From contig NC_133023.1 in NCBI RefSeq assembly GCF_048564905.1, forward strand, positions 2,991,001-3,055,000: 64,000 nt of DNA, written 5' to 3'. Position numbers and translations under genes: made by a program. This DNA comes from Vicugna pacos (lineage: Eukaryota; Chordata; Mammalia; Artiodactyla; Camelidae). The notes beneath the pieces were generated by a model. That model made no database searches and was not told where the DNA came from. It saw nothing but the letters and a program-made list of their open reading frames with translations. Positions 33,536 through 45,088 of the stretch are shown here, piece after piece (position 1 is the first letter of the stretch; each line of letters begins with the position of its first letter).

Positions 33536-35100
33536 CGAGTTCCAAGGTATCTATTATTCATGCCATGGACGCTGTATTCAAGCCGCTTAATACTTCATTA
33601 TTGGAAACATTTTATTCCACTTTTAATGGCAGACTGAAGTCACTGAACTTCCTTTTGTGATGACAGAAATGACTTGAAGACTTAAGTAGTTTTTATTTAC
33701 ATTGAAACACAAGTATGATATTTCCGACCTTCACTGGAGAAAGTTTCCACAGTCCCAGAGTTTGGGGAATGGATAGTATTTTTCAGGAAAAAAAAAAAGA
33801 GAGAGATAGAGAGAGAGACACTGTATAGCGTTGGCATGGGTAATAATGTCAAGGTTGATACTATGAAATGGATTGAGTTGCTAGGTATTTACAGAAATCT
33901 GTTTAGACAAAAAAGACCTTGTGAGGATACAATAGGAAAAAAAAAAAAGAGGAGACAACTACAAAATATTCCATTCTAATCGGCATAAAAGCTGGCTAGG
34001 CCAAGGTCGGAGATAGAGTTGCCAAAACAGCCCAGCTCTGCGTCAGGTACAGAAGTTATTTTTGTCTTAACAATGGCAAGCGTTTATGGTAATAGTGACA
34101 AAATGAGCTGAATCACACGGCAATGACATCATTAGGAATCAGAGGCTGAGCCAAGACGCTCTAATACGGGGATGTTCCACTGGAGCTTTTCGGGGCGCGG
34201 TAGAGCAACACACACGCACAACGGGTAATCACAAGGGGAGTCACTGGGCACCAGGTAAATGTATAAAAGATACTTGCTAACCTGCTGTCATTTCCCCCTA
34301 TTCTTCACAAGAAGGGCTTTATTCATGGAATTCCTGGAAGGAGGGCTATCAATCATGGAATTTCAGATCAGTCATGCGCTTCCCATTATCAAGCCACCAA
34401 GCTTGCCATGGAAGGGACTTTGCATATGGAGAGAGAAAGAGGGGAGCTCAGCATTTCAAGAGCCTAGGTTGAAGGCTGGAGAAGTTATTCACCCTACTCA
34501 ATGATGAGTCTTCTTTCCTCTTACTTGGAGGTACCTTGGAGGCTTAAGTCTTACCCAGAGGGCAAAAATACCACTCAAATAAGGTGGAAGAAGTGGATCT
34601 TTGTAGACCCTGGTTGATCTGTACCATGCGTTCTCAACTGGAGACGGTAGTTGGACCTCAGGGGGCATAAGCAACTTACTGTTTCACGTAGAAAGCAAAG
34701 CAACGTACATAAAAACACAGAGTATGTCTAACATTTCACGGGAGTAGGGGGAGAAATCAGGAGACAGTACATCTAAAAATACTCCTGCAGGGAATGAAGA
34801 TGAAAAACAAGCAAACCAACAAACAAAAACCAAGACTGGGATGGACGATGTCGAGAAACGTTTCTACTGAATGAACTGATCACTTGGGTTGGAAGTTCTG
34901 CCTCACGTAGCCTGCAGAGAAACGTCTGTCTTTCCAAGGTGTTTTAACATCTAAATGAGTAGATGTATGTACACCTAGCAGACGCCCCCATTTGTCATAA
35001 GTACTCAAGCAGACGTCCAGGTATGGGTGCTCGGAAGGCTGAGTGCCACGTACCAATGAAAGAGTCAGGGGACCAGATGAAGACTTCCATGATGGGGCTG
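33536..35100. other. Mostly unique non-coding sequence
   Basis: Holds a small (GA)n stretch near 33800-33825 and poly-A runs near 33789 and 33938. The piece at 34060-34190 looks compositionally like conserved non-coding DNA. GTTCTCAACTGGAGACG at about 34630 resembles a hAT transposon tip, but no matching second end was found. Confidence 0.4.
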
Positions 35101-35107
35101 ATATCAG

Positions 35108-35172
35108 ATTTTATTTTTATTTTTTATTTTTACATATACATATACATATACACACACACACACATATATTTT
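35108..35172. repeat. TTTTA-rich tract followed by TACATA and (CA)n
   Basis: Simple repeat: TTTTATTTT, then ACATATACATATACA and CACACACACA. Confidence 0.9.
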
Positions 35173-36631
35173 ACCACTGTAAACCCAGTGTCTTAAAAGG
35201 TAGTGGTGTACATTAATGACTATTGGTTAAAAGGATCAAACAATATTGCATGAGTGTATAAGGAGACTCTGCTTATTCATAGATTCATGGAACCGTGATG
35301 CTCAGCCTTCAAACCTCAGCTGTCATGGTCCCCACCAAACACTGGAAGACAATCCATTTATGGGGCACTCACACGTCCTCTTCTGTCCACATGAGTCGGA
35401 GCCGTTGCTTGGCAATATGCCTGATTTAGACGTCATGGTGGCCCACGATGAATGAGCTTCATCCAGTCTGTTGGGATTTCCTGAAAGTATGACTATGAAG
35501 AAACTTGATGCTGTATTTTGCCCTTTCCTCCTGAATCTCCATGGAGCTGGTTCATACACTCGGGTTATGGTCCACATCTCTTGCTTGACCAAGAGGTGGG
35601 GAGCAAAGGTCATTTATGTATCTTTCTTTTCATCGTTGGAGAAGTTGATTTTTTTTTTTTGAGGGTAGTCTGTGAATATCCCTCTTAGTCAAAATAAATT
35701 TGCTTTCCTTGGACTAAGTTTCTCCCTTCCATCTGGTGGCCATGCATCTTCATCCTCGAATTGGAAAACCACCCATCAGGCAACAGTAGGGACATACGAT
35801 GAAATACCTTGGCTGACCTTGACAAGCAGACCACTCTTACCCACACTGTTACGAACGGGTAGCAAGCTTCTCGCATGTTTGAACCATGGCTGGGGCGTCT
35901 CTCTTGGTGACAGCAGTTTAGCCTCTATGCAAACTGCTTCAAATCTCCATTGTCTGTAAGATTTGATCCAATATCCTTAAAAGAGCTTATCATATTCTTA
36001 ACCAACAATATCCTGCAGCATTTTCGAGCTGCTCCATACGTGTTGTCCGGACAGTAATGTTCGAGTGTCCCACCTGAGTTCCAACCAGAAGCTTTTGAGC
36101 GGTTACTTGTCACTGCCAGTTTCTTACTCTTTCTCTCAGAAGCAAGAAAGGTGTGTTCCAGGTGGCGTTTGCACCACAGACCTTACCATGTAACACGAAT
36201 AAAGCATAACACATCCTTGATTAAGTCCCTCTGTTTTGAGGACTGCTTACTACACCTTTATCTAGAGAAATGAATGCACATTACTGAAAATGAAATGAAA
36301 CGAAATGACACAAAATAATCATTCACGTAGTCCCTCAGGAAGACATCTGCATTTTACTTTTGAATTACATGAGTATCAGCTGAGGATGGATATTTAGAAT
36401 TTTCCTCTGCTTAGAAAAATGACTGAATTTCTTCATGTTTTCCAGAGGCACATGCTGAGGCCAAGACTCTGGGGGCAATGACTTGTCCAGGAAGAACTCC
36501 AAGGAGACACAGGAAGCTGGGTGGGGGGTGAAGCAGAAGAAGAAAGAGGAAGACACGGTGAAATATTAAATTACAGATGATGTCTCAAGGAATCTCTGGG
36601 CATATCAAGGTTTTTTCTATGCTTCTTTTTC
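35173..36631. other. Unassigned sequence
   Basis: The interval 35240-36120 has balanced base composition and several medium-length open frames on both strands, none recognisable. It may be an old retrocopy or old repeat. No firm evidence of a gene. An imperfect GAAAT run lies near 36285-36312. Confidence 0.35.
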
Positions 36632-37478
36632 CTTTTTTTGAATTGAGGTAGAGTCAGTTTACAATGTTGTGTCAATTTCTGGTGTACAGCACAACGCTTC
36701 AGTCATACATGGATATACATACATTCATTTTCATATTCTTTTTCACCAGGAGCCACTACAAGACACTAAATATATTCGCCTGTGCTATACAGTATAAACC
36801 TGTTTATCTATTTTATATATACCTGTCAGTATCTTCAAATCTCCATCTCCCAGTTTATCCCTTCCCACCCCCTTTGCCTCGGCAACCATAAGCTGGTTTA
36901 CCATGTCTGTGAGTCTGTCTCTGTTTTGTAGATGGGTTCATTTGTATTTTTTTTTAATATTCCACATATGAGCGATCTCACATGGCATTTTTCTTTCTCT
37001 TTCTGGCTTACTTCACTTAGAATGACATTCTCCAGGAGCATGCATGTTGCTGCAAATGGCATTATGTTGTCGGTTTTTATGGCTGAGTAGTATTCCATTG
37101 TATAAATATACCACTTCTTCTTTATCCAGTCACCTGTTGATGGCCATTTAGGTTGTTTCCATGTTTTGGCTATTGTAAATAGTGCTGCTATGAACATTGG
37201 GGAGCAGGTGTCTTTGTGAAGTAGGATTCCTTCTGGATATATGCCCAGGAGCGGGATTCCTGGGTCATATGGTAAGTCTATTCCTAGTCTTCTGAGGAAT
37301 CTCCATACTCTTTTCCACAGTGGCTGCACCAAACTGCATTCCCACCAGCAGTGCAGGAGGGTTCCCTTTTCTCCACAGCCTCTCCAGCATTTGTCATTTG
37401 TGGACTTTTGAATGATGGCCGTTCTGCCTGGTGTGAGGTGAAACCTCATGGTAGTTTCAATTTGCGCTTCTCTCCACG
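36632..37478 (-). mobile_element. Relatively young L1: ORF2 C-terminus and 3' UTR, antisense
   Basis: A continuous minus-strand frame ends at 36898. Its L1 part covers the last ~190 residues of ORF2p: CWRGCGEKG...LHCWWEC (the cysteine-rich C-terminal motif), [50 protein letters not shown] and [20 protein letters not shown]. The 3' UTR follows to a poly-T on the plus strand at 36632. An uninterrupted frame of this length suggests a younger insertion than the other L1s here. The first few codons before about 37478 are not L1. Confidence 0.93.
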
Positions 37479-38798
37479 TTTCTAACCACTCCATCTAGAG
37501 ACTACATGTGCATAACGAAAACTGTGAGATGAGAATGCCAAGCAACCCTTGGCTTTTCATTTGTCCTTGGGATTCAGAGACCGGTTGATTCACTGGAATT
37601 CAAGACAGTCTGAGAGATGGCGTCTCTCTGGTCCCTGGCTGACTCATGCCCTCTCTATTCAAATCTCATATTGGGGTGTGTGTGGGGGACGTTTGCAGAA
37701 TTCTCTGACCATCATCAATGATTTCCTTCATTATGTCTGCCATGTGTAATTAGAATTCACAAAATTTCCATTCGAAGTTATAAGAGGATGAATTAGGTTT
37801 TGCTAACCAGGGACTAATTTGAGTCAGAAGATGCAGAAGGTATTTTTGAAGAATATTGTACATTTCATTGCCCTAGGTGTCTTTTTTTTTTTTTCTAAAC
37901 ACGGTGTGATACTATCTTTCAAAAGTGATTCTGATTTCATTCTGCGGAAGAATCCTTAGCCCGAGTTGATTAAAGCCCTCGCTGGAATTTTTATTGATGG
38001 ATACTGAAGAGCTGTCACGATTAACAGGATTAAACAGATGCAACAAACAGTAGTATTTTCATGGGACCCTCTTCCTCAGAGTCACCAGAAATTCACATTG
38101 ATGTGCGTGAAATTTTGGTAGGTCCTCCGTCGCACAACTTGAAAATGAGAGTCATTTTCCTGTTATTAATTGAATGTCAATGTATTTAAAAGGCGTCATT
38201 CTGGGTATCGGAATTCATTAATAACAATGCTGCATAAAGCAACAGAAACAGCTGTGTAAGAATTTAGTGTAGCCTTCCCCTCGGTCTTGAAATCACTGCA
38301 TCTTGCTTTGCCCAAACTGGTAATGGAAAAAAACAGAAAAGCGTATAATTGCTACAGACGAACAGATTTCCTGTTTCCACGGTTTCTTAGAAATATACGA
38401 CTGACGGTTCTGAATTTACCTTTATGCATCGGAACATTTGGAAGACTAGGAAATGGAAGCAATTTTCTCCCCTCTCTTCCTTATTTTTATAATCAAATTG
38501 TCTAAACAGTTCAGAGAACATGTAATCCAGGGTTTAGGGTTATTCACATAATCACATCAATTCTCCAAATTTAAAGGATTGCAAAGACAGTTCCAACTTG
38601 AGAGAGAAACAGTTGTGAAATCTTAGGAAAAAGAAATAACGAATGAATTGGAAAGCAAAGCACATGTGCTATGGGTCCATATTAATCACATCGCTCTCTT
38701 TCTAGCAAGACATGTAAACAGTATGCATGAAGTCCCCAATCCAGATTACCACGCCGTGTGCGCGTGTGTATGCATGTGCGTGCTTCTGCACGCATGAG
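37479..38798. other. Unique non-coding sequence
   Basis: No gene or repeat recognised apart from a poly-T at 37881-37895. The part 37915-38260 reads like constrained non-coding sequence, an impression only. Confidence 0.4.
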
Positions 38799-38892
38799 CG
38801 TTTGTACATAAATCTGGGGAAGAAGGAATGCTTACGAAAACGAGTGTTTGTGTATATATCAGGTGAAGAAGGAATGTTTACAAGATTACAGA
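38799..38892. repeat. Two-copy tandem duplication, period 46 bp
   Basis: TTTGTACATAAATCTGGGG (from 38801) and TTTGTGTATATATCAGGTG (from 38847) are each followed by AAGAAGGAATG(C/T)TTAC. The copies are similar but diverged. Confidence 0.8.
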
Positions 38893-40344
38893 ACTGAAAA
38901 GCATCACTTAAATAACTTCACTTCATCCAAACAACCAAGCAAGCACCTTAGTCTAACTCAAACACAATTTCCTTTCTATTGGTGATTCTTCCTTACAAAT
39001 AGTATGTGACACCATCTAGGGATCAACGGAAATCTATTTAAAAGAATAAAAACTGTCACTTGGGAGGAAACGGGCGTAAGGGTTTCGTGTCGTCTCTTGG
39101 GGATGCTGTCTGCATTCTGTAGCTCGTTTTTCCTGAGTGTGATGTCTCAGCGGCGAAGCAAATGGCCCCTGTGTGTGTCTGTCTCACAGGGAAGTGGAGG
39201 TTGTAACCCACATCTCCGCACAGTGTCTTTCAAGTTTACCTCCAGGATCCCTGTCCAGCAACTGAATTCTGAGTAAAGAGCTTTTCACGCAAAACTCAAA
39301 TCAACAAATATTTCTCTTTAGTATCTATTTATTCATGCTCTTGTCACTGTTTTCGTGACAAGGTTTTGAACAAAAGGCATGCGCACCTGGTAAGCCTCCA
39401 CAGGTGGACTGAAACAAAGCACCATCACTGCCCGTAGCATTTGAAGGATTTTTGTAAATGCCTCCATCACTTACATAGCTCATAATAGAAATACAGTGTG
39501 TCTTCTGCAGGTGAAGTCTGCCTTATTTTGTCCCTGATGGGTTGTCAGAGTGAATCTCGTCTGCCACTTGCAACAAATATTCTCGATTTGTTGTTCGAAT
39601 TCCAGAATGTTTCACGTGGACGTTTCTCATTTTGCTTACACATGTATGCAAATAAATACACTTATCATTTAGTACGTCTATACATCGTATATCTATAGGC
39701 ACATGAAAATCGACAGGTGTATAGACACGTGTGCATAACTGGTAATGAACACATATGGTAGTATGTACTGAACGCCCTTTAGCAAATATTTTAGCATCGT
39801 GCCATTGGGTTGTATATAATGAGGCTGTTTCGACGTCTGAACATATGCTTATAGAAGCAGGGTTTTGTTTATGCGATGATAAGAATTCTGTTCACTGCAA
39901 AACTTCTCAATAGCACACGACGGTTGCATGTTTGATCGCCTTAGGTATCTTCATGAAGGGAATTTTTTAAATCTAGTCACTGCTGTAAGAGGAAAAGTGG
40001 GTCTCCTAAGGCGAGCAGTATAAGCTGACAGCTTTGACATGAAGATGCTCCAGTGCTTGGGGGTTTTATTTGGCCCTGGGTTGCGGTGGAGGGGTTTCAG
40101 GTCGGACAGAAAAGCAAGTTGTGGGAGGGGCTTAGTGAAGTAAAGGCAAGACAAAGATGAAAAAGGTGACATTAAAATCACGTTTTTTAGGCACCCAAAA
40201 TCTAAGCTACACAAAATTAAGATAATGTAGTCTGCAGCAGTAAATTAGACCTTAGTTAAATAGTTTTGAATAAAATAACTCAGAAAGAGTGTACCTGAAA
40301 TCACTCCCTTTGGCTTTCTTTGATTCTGACCAATCCAAAGTCTT
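38893..40344. other. Unique non-coding sequence
   Basis: No gene or confident repeat recognised. Confidence 0.45.
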
Positions 40345-40862
40345 TTTTTTTTAATTGAGTATAGATTATTTACAATGTTGTCTTAGTTTCTGGTGTAGAG
40401 CTTAGTGATTCAGTGTGTATATATATATTGCTTTTCAGATTATTTTTCATTATATGTTATCATAAGATATTGAATATAGTTCCCTGTACTAGACAGTAGG
40501 ACCTTGTTGTTTATCTATTTCATATACAGTAGCATGTATCTGTTAATCCCAAACTCCTAATTTATCCCTCCTGTCTTTCCCCTTTGGTGACTACAAGTTG
40601 GTTTTCTATCTCTGTGAGTCTGTTTCTGTCTTGTAAATAAGTTCATTTGTATCATTTTCTTTAGATTTCATGTATAATTGATATCATATGATATTTGTCT
40701 TTCTCTGTCTGACTTACTTCACTTAGAATGACGATCTCCAGGTCCATCCATATTGCTGCAAACAGCATTATTTCATTTTTTATGGCTGAGTAGTATTCCA
40801 CTGTATAAAGATACTACCTCTTCTTTATTCAGCCATCTGTTGATGGATATTTAGGTCATTTA
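40345..40862 (-). mobile_element. L1 3' end (ORF2 end plus 3' UTR), antisense
   Basis: From poly-T and AATTGAGTATAGATTATTTA through ATTGAATATAGTTCCCTGTA, AATCCCAAACTCCTAATTTA, TGACTTACTTCACTTAGAA, GGTCCATCCATATTGCTGC and GGCTGAGTAGTATTCCACTG to CAGCCATCTGTTGATGGAT. It is 5'-truncated within ORF2. Confidence 0.93.
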
Positions 40863-41207
40863 GTCTTCTTTCTCTCCTTCACTCCACCATCACAAGCCTC
40901 CTAATTCTGTCTCCACTCCTTTACATGGGTACATATATTCAAACTCATACGTATATTCAGACGGGGTAATTTTCCAACATGTGTTTCAAATGAAAAAGAC
41001 AAGATTCAGAAGCCTGTCCTTAGAGTTACCGCTGGCCAAACACACACATATAAGCTTTCATTTTTATGATCATGTTGAAATGACTCACAACAGATAAAAA
41101 CAGGCATTTATTTCTGGCACAAAACAGATGGTGGGGACCTTTGTAGGAGGGGCCATTATTTTTCTGTTGTGCAGACTCAAAACCTAACTTTTAAATTTAA
41201 GAAATGC
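40863..41207. other. Short unique interval
   Basis: No feature seen. Confidence 0.5.
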
Positions 41208-41411
41208 AGCTCTGTAACAACTATATATAAAACAGGTAAACAACAAGTTCATACTGTACAGCACAGGGAACTATAGTCAATATCTTATAGTACCGTACAG
41301 TGAAAAAGAACATGAAAACAAATATATATATGTTCACGTATGACTGAAGCACCATGCTGCACACCAGAAATTGACACAACATTGTAAACTGACTCTACTT
41401 CAAAAAAAATT
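41208..41411 (+). mobile_element. L1 3' UTR tail
   Basis: ACTATATATAAAACAGGTAA, TGTACAGCACAGGGAACTAT, GACTGAAGCACCATGCTGC, ACACCAGAAATTGACACAAC and ACTGACTCTACTTCAAAAAA. The 3' UTR variant carries CACCAGAAATTGACACAAC, like the tails at 1225, 51751 and 54168. Confidence 0.9.
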
Positions 41412-42344
41412 AATGTATGTATAAAGAATGCAGATCTGCAAAACACTTAAATCACATTTTTTGTGCCGTGATTTTTTTGGGGGGGAGGGAATACATCTTT
41501 TTCAGTCTTCATCTAAATGATAAGCACAGTCACTTGGCATTTCATCTGCCGTGAGCCATTTTAATACTAACATCCTGAACTGTACTTGATATTCAGCTCT
41601 TATTCCTGATTGCATTATAATTAAGCTTTCCCGCCTGGCACGCTGATGTGATTCACCCACGTGACAAGCCTTTCCTGAGATCAAGATTCATTACATCAGC
41701 TTGTTTAGTGAAGCCCTCTCCTGTATCCTTCCTCTTAAAAAAAAAAAAGAAAGAAAATAAAGGAGTCATAAAAGTAATGGAGAAAGGTTCATTATCCAGA
41801 GTCAACATTGCTTCTTTTCACCCTTCAATGAAATATTGATGCAGTGTTTTGTTTGTAAGCTACAGATGTACGTCCAGAGAAAATACGTTGTAATTTTGTA
41901 TGTCATTGTTGTTTACAGTCTATGAGGGCTAAGATGTAACCATGATGTAACCAAGAGGAGCCAGGGTGAAGACACAGTCAAAGGCTATCCTGTCTTTCAG
42001 GAATGAGAAGCTAATTGGTTATGACTTCAATTAAGTAGCCTCTGGTGTTCAATAGAGCCTTTTCTTGTTGGAGAAGAAACATAGTAAAAACGTGTAACAC
42101 TACAGCTGGCACAAACTGTGAAGGTAAGTACATATAACTTCTTCATTTAACAGAACAAGGAAACTGTTATTTGAGACCCACAGGATCTTGACAACCAGTT
42201 CAAGATCACTTAGCAAATAATTAGTTAACTCCAGGAAAATAATCTAAATGATTCATCTTGTTCTAATGCTTTTTTCTTGCTTCATGTTGCTTCTGACACA
42301 AAGGTAGGACTGATTAGATTATCTGGAGTCATAATAATAATGCC
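41412..42344. other. Unique non-coding sequence
   Basis: 41500-41710 and 41990-42060 look like constrained non-coding sequence by texture only. 42140-42235 has a weak MIR/L2-like string (GTTCAAGATCACTTAGC). Confidence 0.4.
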
Positions 42345-42532
42345 AACCAGTTCTGCTGAGTAATTGCTTCCTGGGCCAAGCCCTGCCCACTGTTTAAGAT
42401 ACTTTATTTTATTTACATTTCTTCAACAATTCCATGAGGCAGATACAATTACTCTCATTTGACAGAAGCAATGACTTGGATAAAGATCAATGATTACCCC
42501 AAAACCCAGAGCTAGAGACTGTTAGAGGATGG
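42345..42532 (-). mobile_element. MIR SINE, antisense
   Basis: GGGCCAAGCCCTGCCCACTG, TTAAGATACTTTATTTTATT, CAACAATTCCATGAGGCAGA and CTCTCATTTGACAGAAGC, then a GATCAATGATTACCCCAAAA-like stretch, follow the reverse complement of the MIR core and 3' part. Ancient tRNA-derived SINE of mammals. Confidence 0.75.
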
Positions 42533-42558
42533 AGTAAGGAGAAGATTATTTCATTTGA

Positions 42559-43190
42559 AAAGTGAGTGTTTTTTTCTGAGCATATATCTGGAAAGACAGA
42601 AACTCTAATTCAAAATGACACCTGCACCCCAATGTTCACAGCAGCACTATTTACCATACTCAAGACATGAAAGCAACCTAAGTGTCCACAGACGACTGGA
42701 TAAAGATGTGGTATCTTTAGATGATGGAATACTATTCAGCCATAAAAAAGAATAAAATAATGCCATTTGCATCAACGCAGATGGACTTAGAGATTATGAC
42801 ACTAAATTAAGTAAGTCAGACAAAGACAAATACAAGAAATCACGTATATGTGGAATCTAAAATATGACACAAATGAACTTATTTACAAAACGGAAACAGA
42901 CTCACAGACACAGAAAACAAACCTAGGTTTACCAGGGGCAATGGGGGTGGGCAGGGATAAATCGGGGGTCCAGGATTTGCAGATACCAATTACTATATAT
43001 AAAATAGATAAACAACAAGGTCCTACTCTATAGCACAGGGAACTACATTCATGATATTATAATAAATATAATGTAAAAGAATCTGAAAAAGAATATATAT
43101 ATATGTGTGTGTGTGTATAATCACTGCTGTACACAGGAAACACAACCTTGTAAATCAACTGTACTTCATTTTTTTTTAAAGTGAGTATTT
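42559..43190 (+). mobile_element. L1 3' end with target-site duplication
   Basis: The L1 runs from GAGCATATATCTGGAAAGAC (ORF2 end) through ATGGAATACTATTCAGCCAT, GTGGAATCTAAAATATGACA, ATAAATCGGGGGTCCAGG and TATAGCACAGGGAACTACAT to TAAATCAACTGTACTTCATT. It is bounded by AAAGTGAGTGTTT (42559-42571) and AAAGTGAGTATTT (43178-43190), a 13-bp duplication with one mismatch. Confidence 0.95.
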
Positions 43191-44674
43191 AATTTTTATG
43201 AATTCTATTTTAAAACTTCATAAACTATTCTTCAGATTTTCTGGAGGCAGAAATTTTTTTGTCACCGTTCTTGTCTTTCCTGCCTAAGAGTTCCCACATT
43301 CATCATCCGGCTGTTACTTTTACGCGTCTGCACAAAATAAGTGTACGTTATTTTATTCTGGCCCTCAATCTGTTCACTAACTCCTAATGGGATTTTTTTT
43401 TCCCTCCCACTGTAAGTAATTGGTAAATTTTCACATGCGTATATACATTCAAGACGCTTGGCTACTGACAAATAATACATCATGATCTTCACACGGGTAA
43501 ATCTACCATCTCTTCAAAAATTAAAGAGACTCGTTGAACGATCTGACATTTATTCATTCAGAAAATGTTCACAGGGTAATGGCTATACTTCAGTTTGGGA
43601 CTCTACAGTGTGGATGGGAAGTCTGTTATGATGTAGGCGTGTCCGTGGTTAGTACCAGCCTCTTCAGGACGGATCTTTATCAGCTGAACCTCACGTCTGG
43701 AAATAGGGCTTTAAAATATGACTCATTTTGGACATTTCACTTTCGCAGCCCCCTCCTTATAGTCCAGTAACGATATTTTTTTTCCTCTAAGGTTCTAGAC
43801 GTAAGACCAGGGTGTGGTCATCTCAGCATAAAGATGCCCATCCAGGTGGGCGGCTTCTCAAGGAGGGCCCTGCACGTAGATGTGGACTGGGTCAACATTC
43901 CAGCATGTCACTGGTGGGTAAAACTGACTCCTTTTGTGAACATGATGTAAGGTTTCACCCTGTCATTTGCCATTAGGAGATCTGACACATTTCTGTGGAT
44001 GCCTGCCTGGGGCTTTGACTACGGTGTTCAGAAAGCTGGGTGGCTCCCTTCCCTGTCATTTCTTGCTGCCCTGGGGGTACTCGGCCAAAAAGACAGCGTG
44101 ATCTTTGTTTTCAGCCCACAGAGCTGCAGAAAAATGCAGCACTAAAGGATGAAGGCCCGCTGCAAGATGAATGCATTCATCTACAGACTTTTCTCGTGTT
44201 TCCCTGGGGAGGCAATAACGTTACTTGAAAATCCTGCTGGAACGTAACTTCCCCCGCGCACTCAGTGTTTCCCCCTAACGTCTACTATTATGCCCCTTAT
44301 TTTAAGGTAAGTGCATCCCTGTGAACAGTTACTACCTCTACCCACAAAGCAATTCCTGAATTATTACCTGGAATTTTATGCGTACGAATTTGTAAGTGAA
44401 AGCCAGCGAGACTTTTTTTTTTCCACATATGAAAGCTTCACCTCACTGACAACTAAGGGGAATGCAAAAGCTTTCAATGTTATAGATAGTTTTATACTGA
44501 TTTATAGACAAATCAATTAACACTGTCCACACCTGTAGTTTACTTTTAATACTTTAGTTACAATCAAAGAGATTGAAACGGACTTTGACAGTGTAAGGGT
44601 GTTGGATAAGATGTAAAATGCAATAGAATAAAAAATAAGAACTTTGTACACTGGGGGAAGGCAAGGAGCTGGTA
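43191..44674. other. Unique non-coding sequence
   Basis: No gene supported. Frames are short. Nothing repeat-like recognised. Confidence 0.45.
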
Positions 44675-45088
44675 CATTGAAAAAGAATGACATTCTGCCA
44701 TTTGCAACAACGCAGATGGAGTTCGAGAATATTAGGCTGAGTGAAGTCAGTCAGATAAAGACAGATGCTGTGTGATATCACGTCCATGTGGAATCTAAGA
44801 AGTAAAACAAATGAACGTGTACAGCAAAACAGAAGCAGACTCACAGATCTAGAGAACAAACCTGTGGGGAGAGGGAAGGGGAAGGGGGAGGACGGGGGAG
44901 AGAATGAAGAGCTATAAACCATTAGGTACAAACTACATAAGCCACAAGGACACATTGTACAACACACGGAATGTAGACATTGTTTTGGAATAACTTTAAG
45001 TGGAGTGTGAGCTATAAAAAATATTGAATTGGGTTGTATTCCTGAAACTAATACAATATTACAAATTATACTTCAATTTAAAAACGAG
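44675..45088 (+). mobile_element. L1 3' end, diverged
   Basis: AAAAAGAATGACATTCTGCC, TTTGCAACAACGCAGATGG, GTCAGTCAGATAAAGACAG, GTGGAATCTAAGAAGTAAAA, CACAGATCTAGAGAACAAAC, a purine-rich GGGGAGAGGGAAGGGG block and TACTTCAATTTAAAAACG. More diverged than the neighbouring copies. Confidence 0.85.

Noticed and set aside
34625-34800. hAT (MER5/MER20-like) element beginning GTTCTCAACTGG
   Set aside because: Only about 15 bp at one end fit; no matching interior or second terminus could be found.
35240-36120. Processed pseudogene or retroviral internal region
   Set aside because: Texture is suggestive but I could not match any frame on either strand to a protein; left as unassigned sequence.
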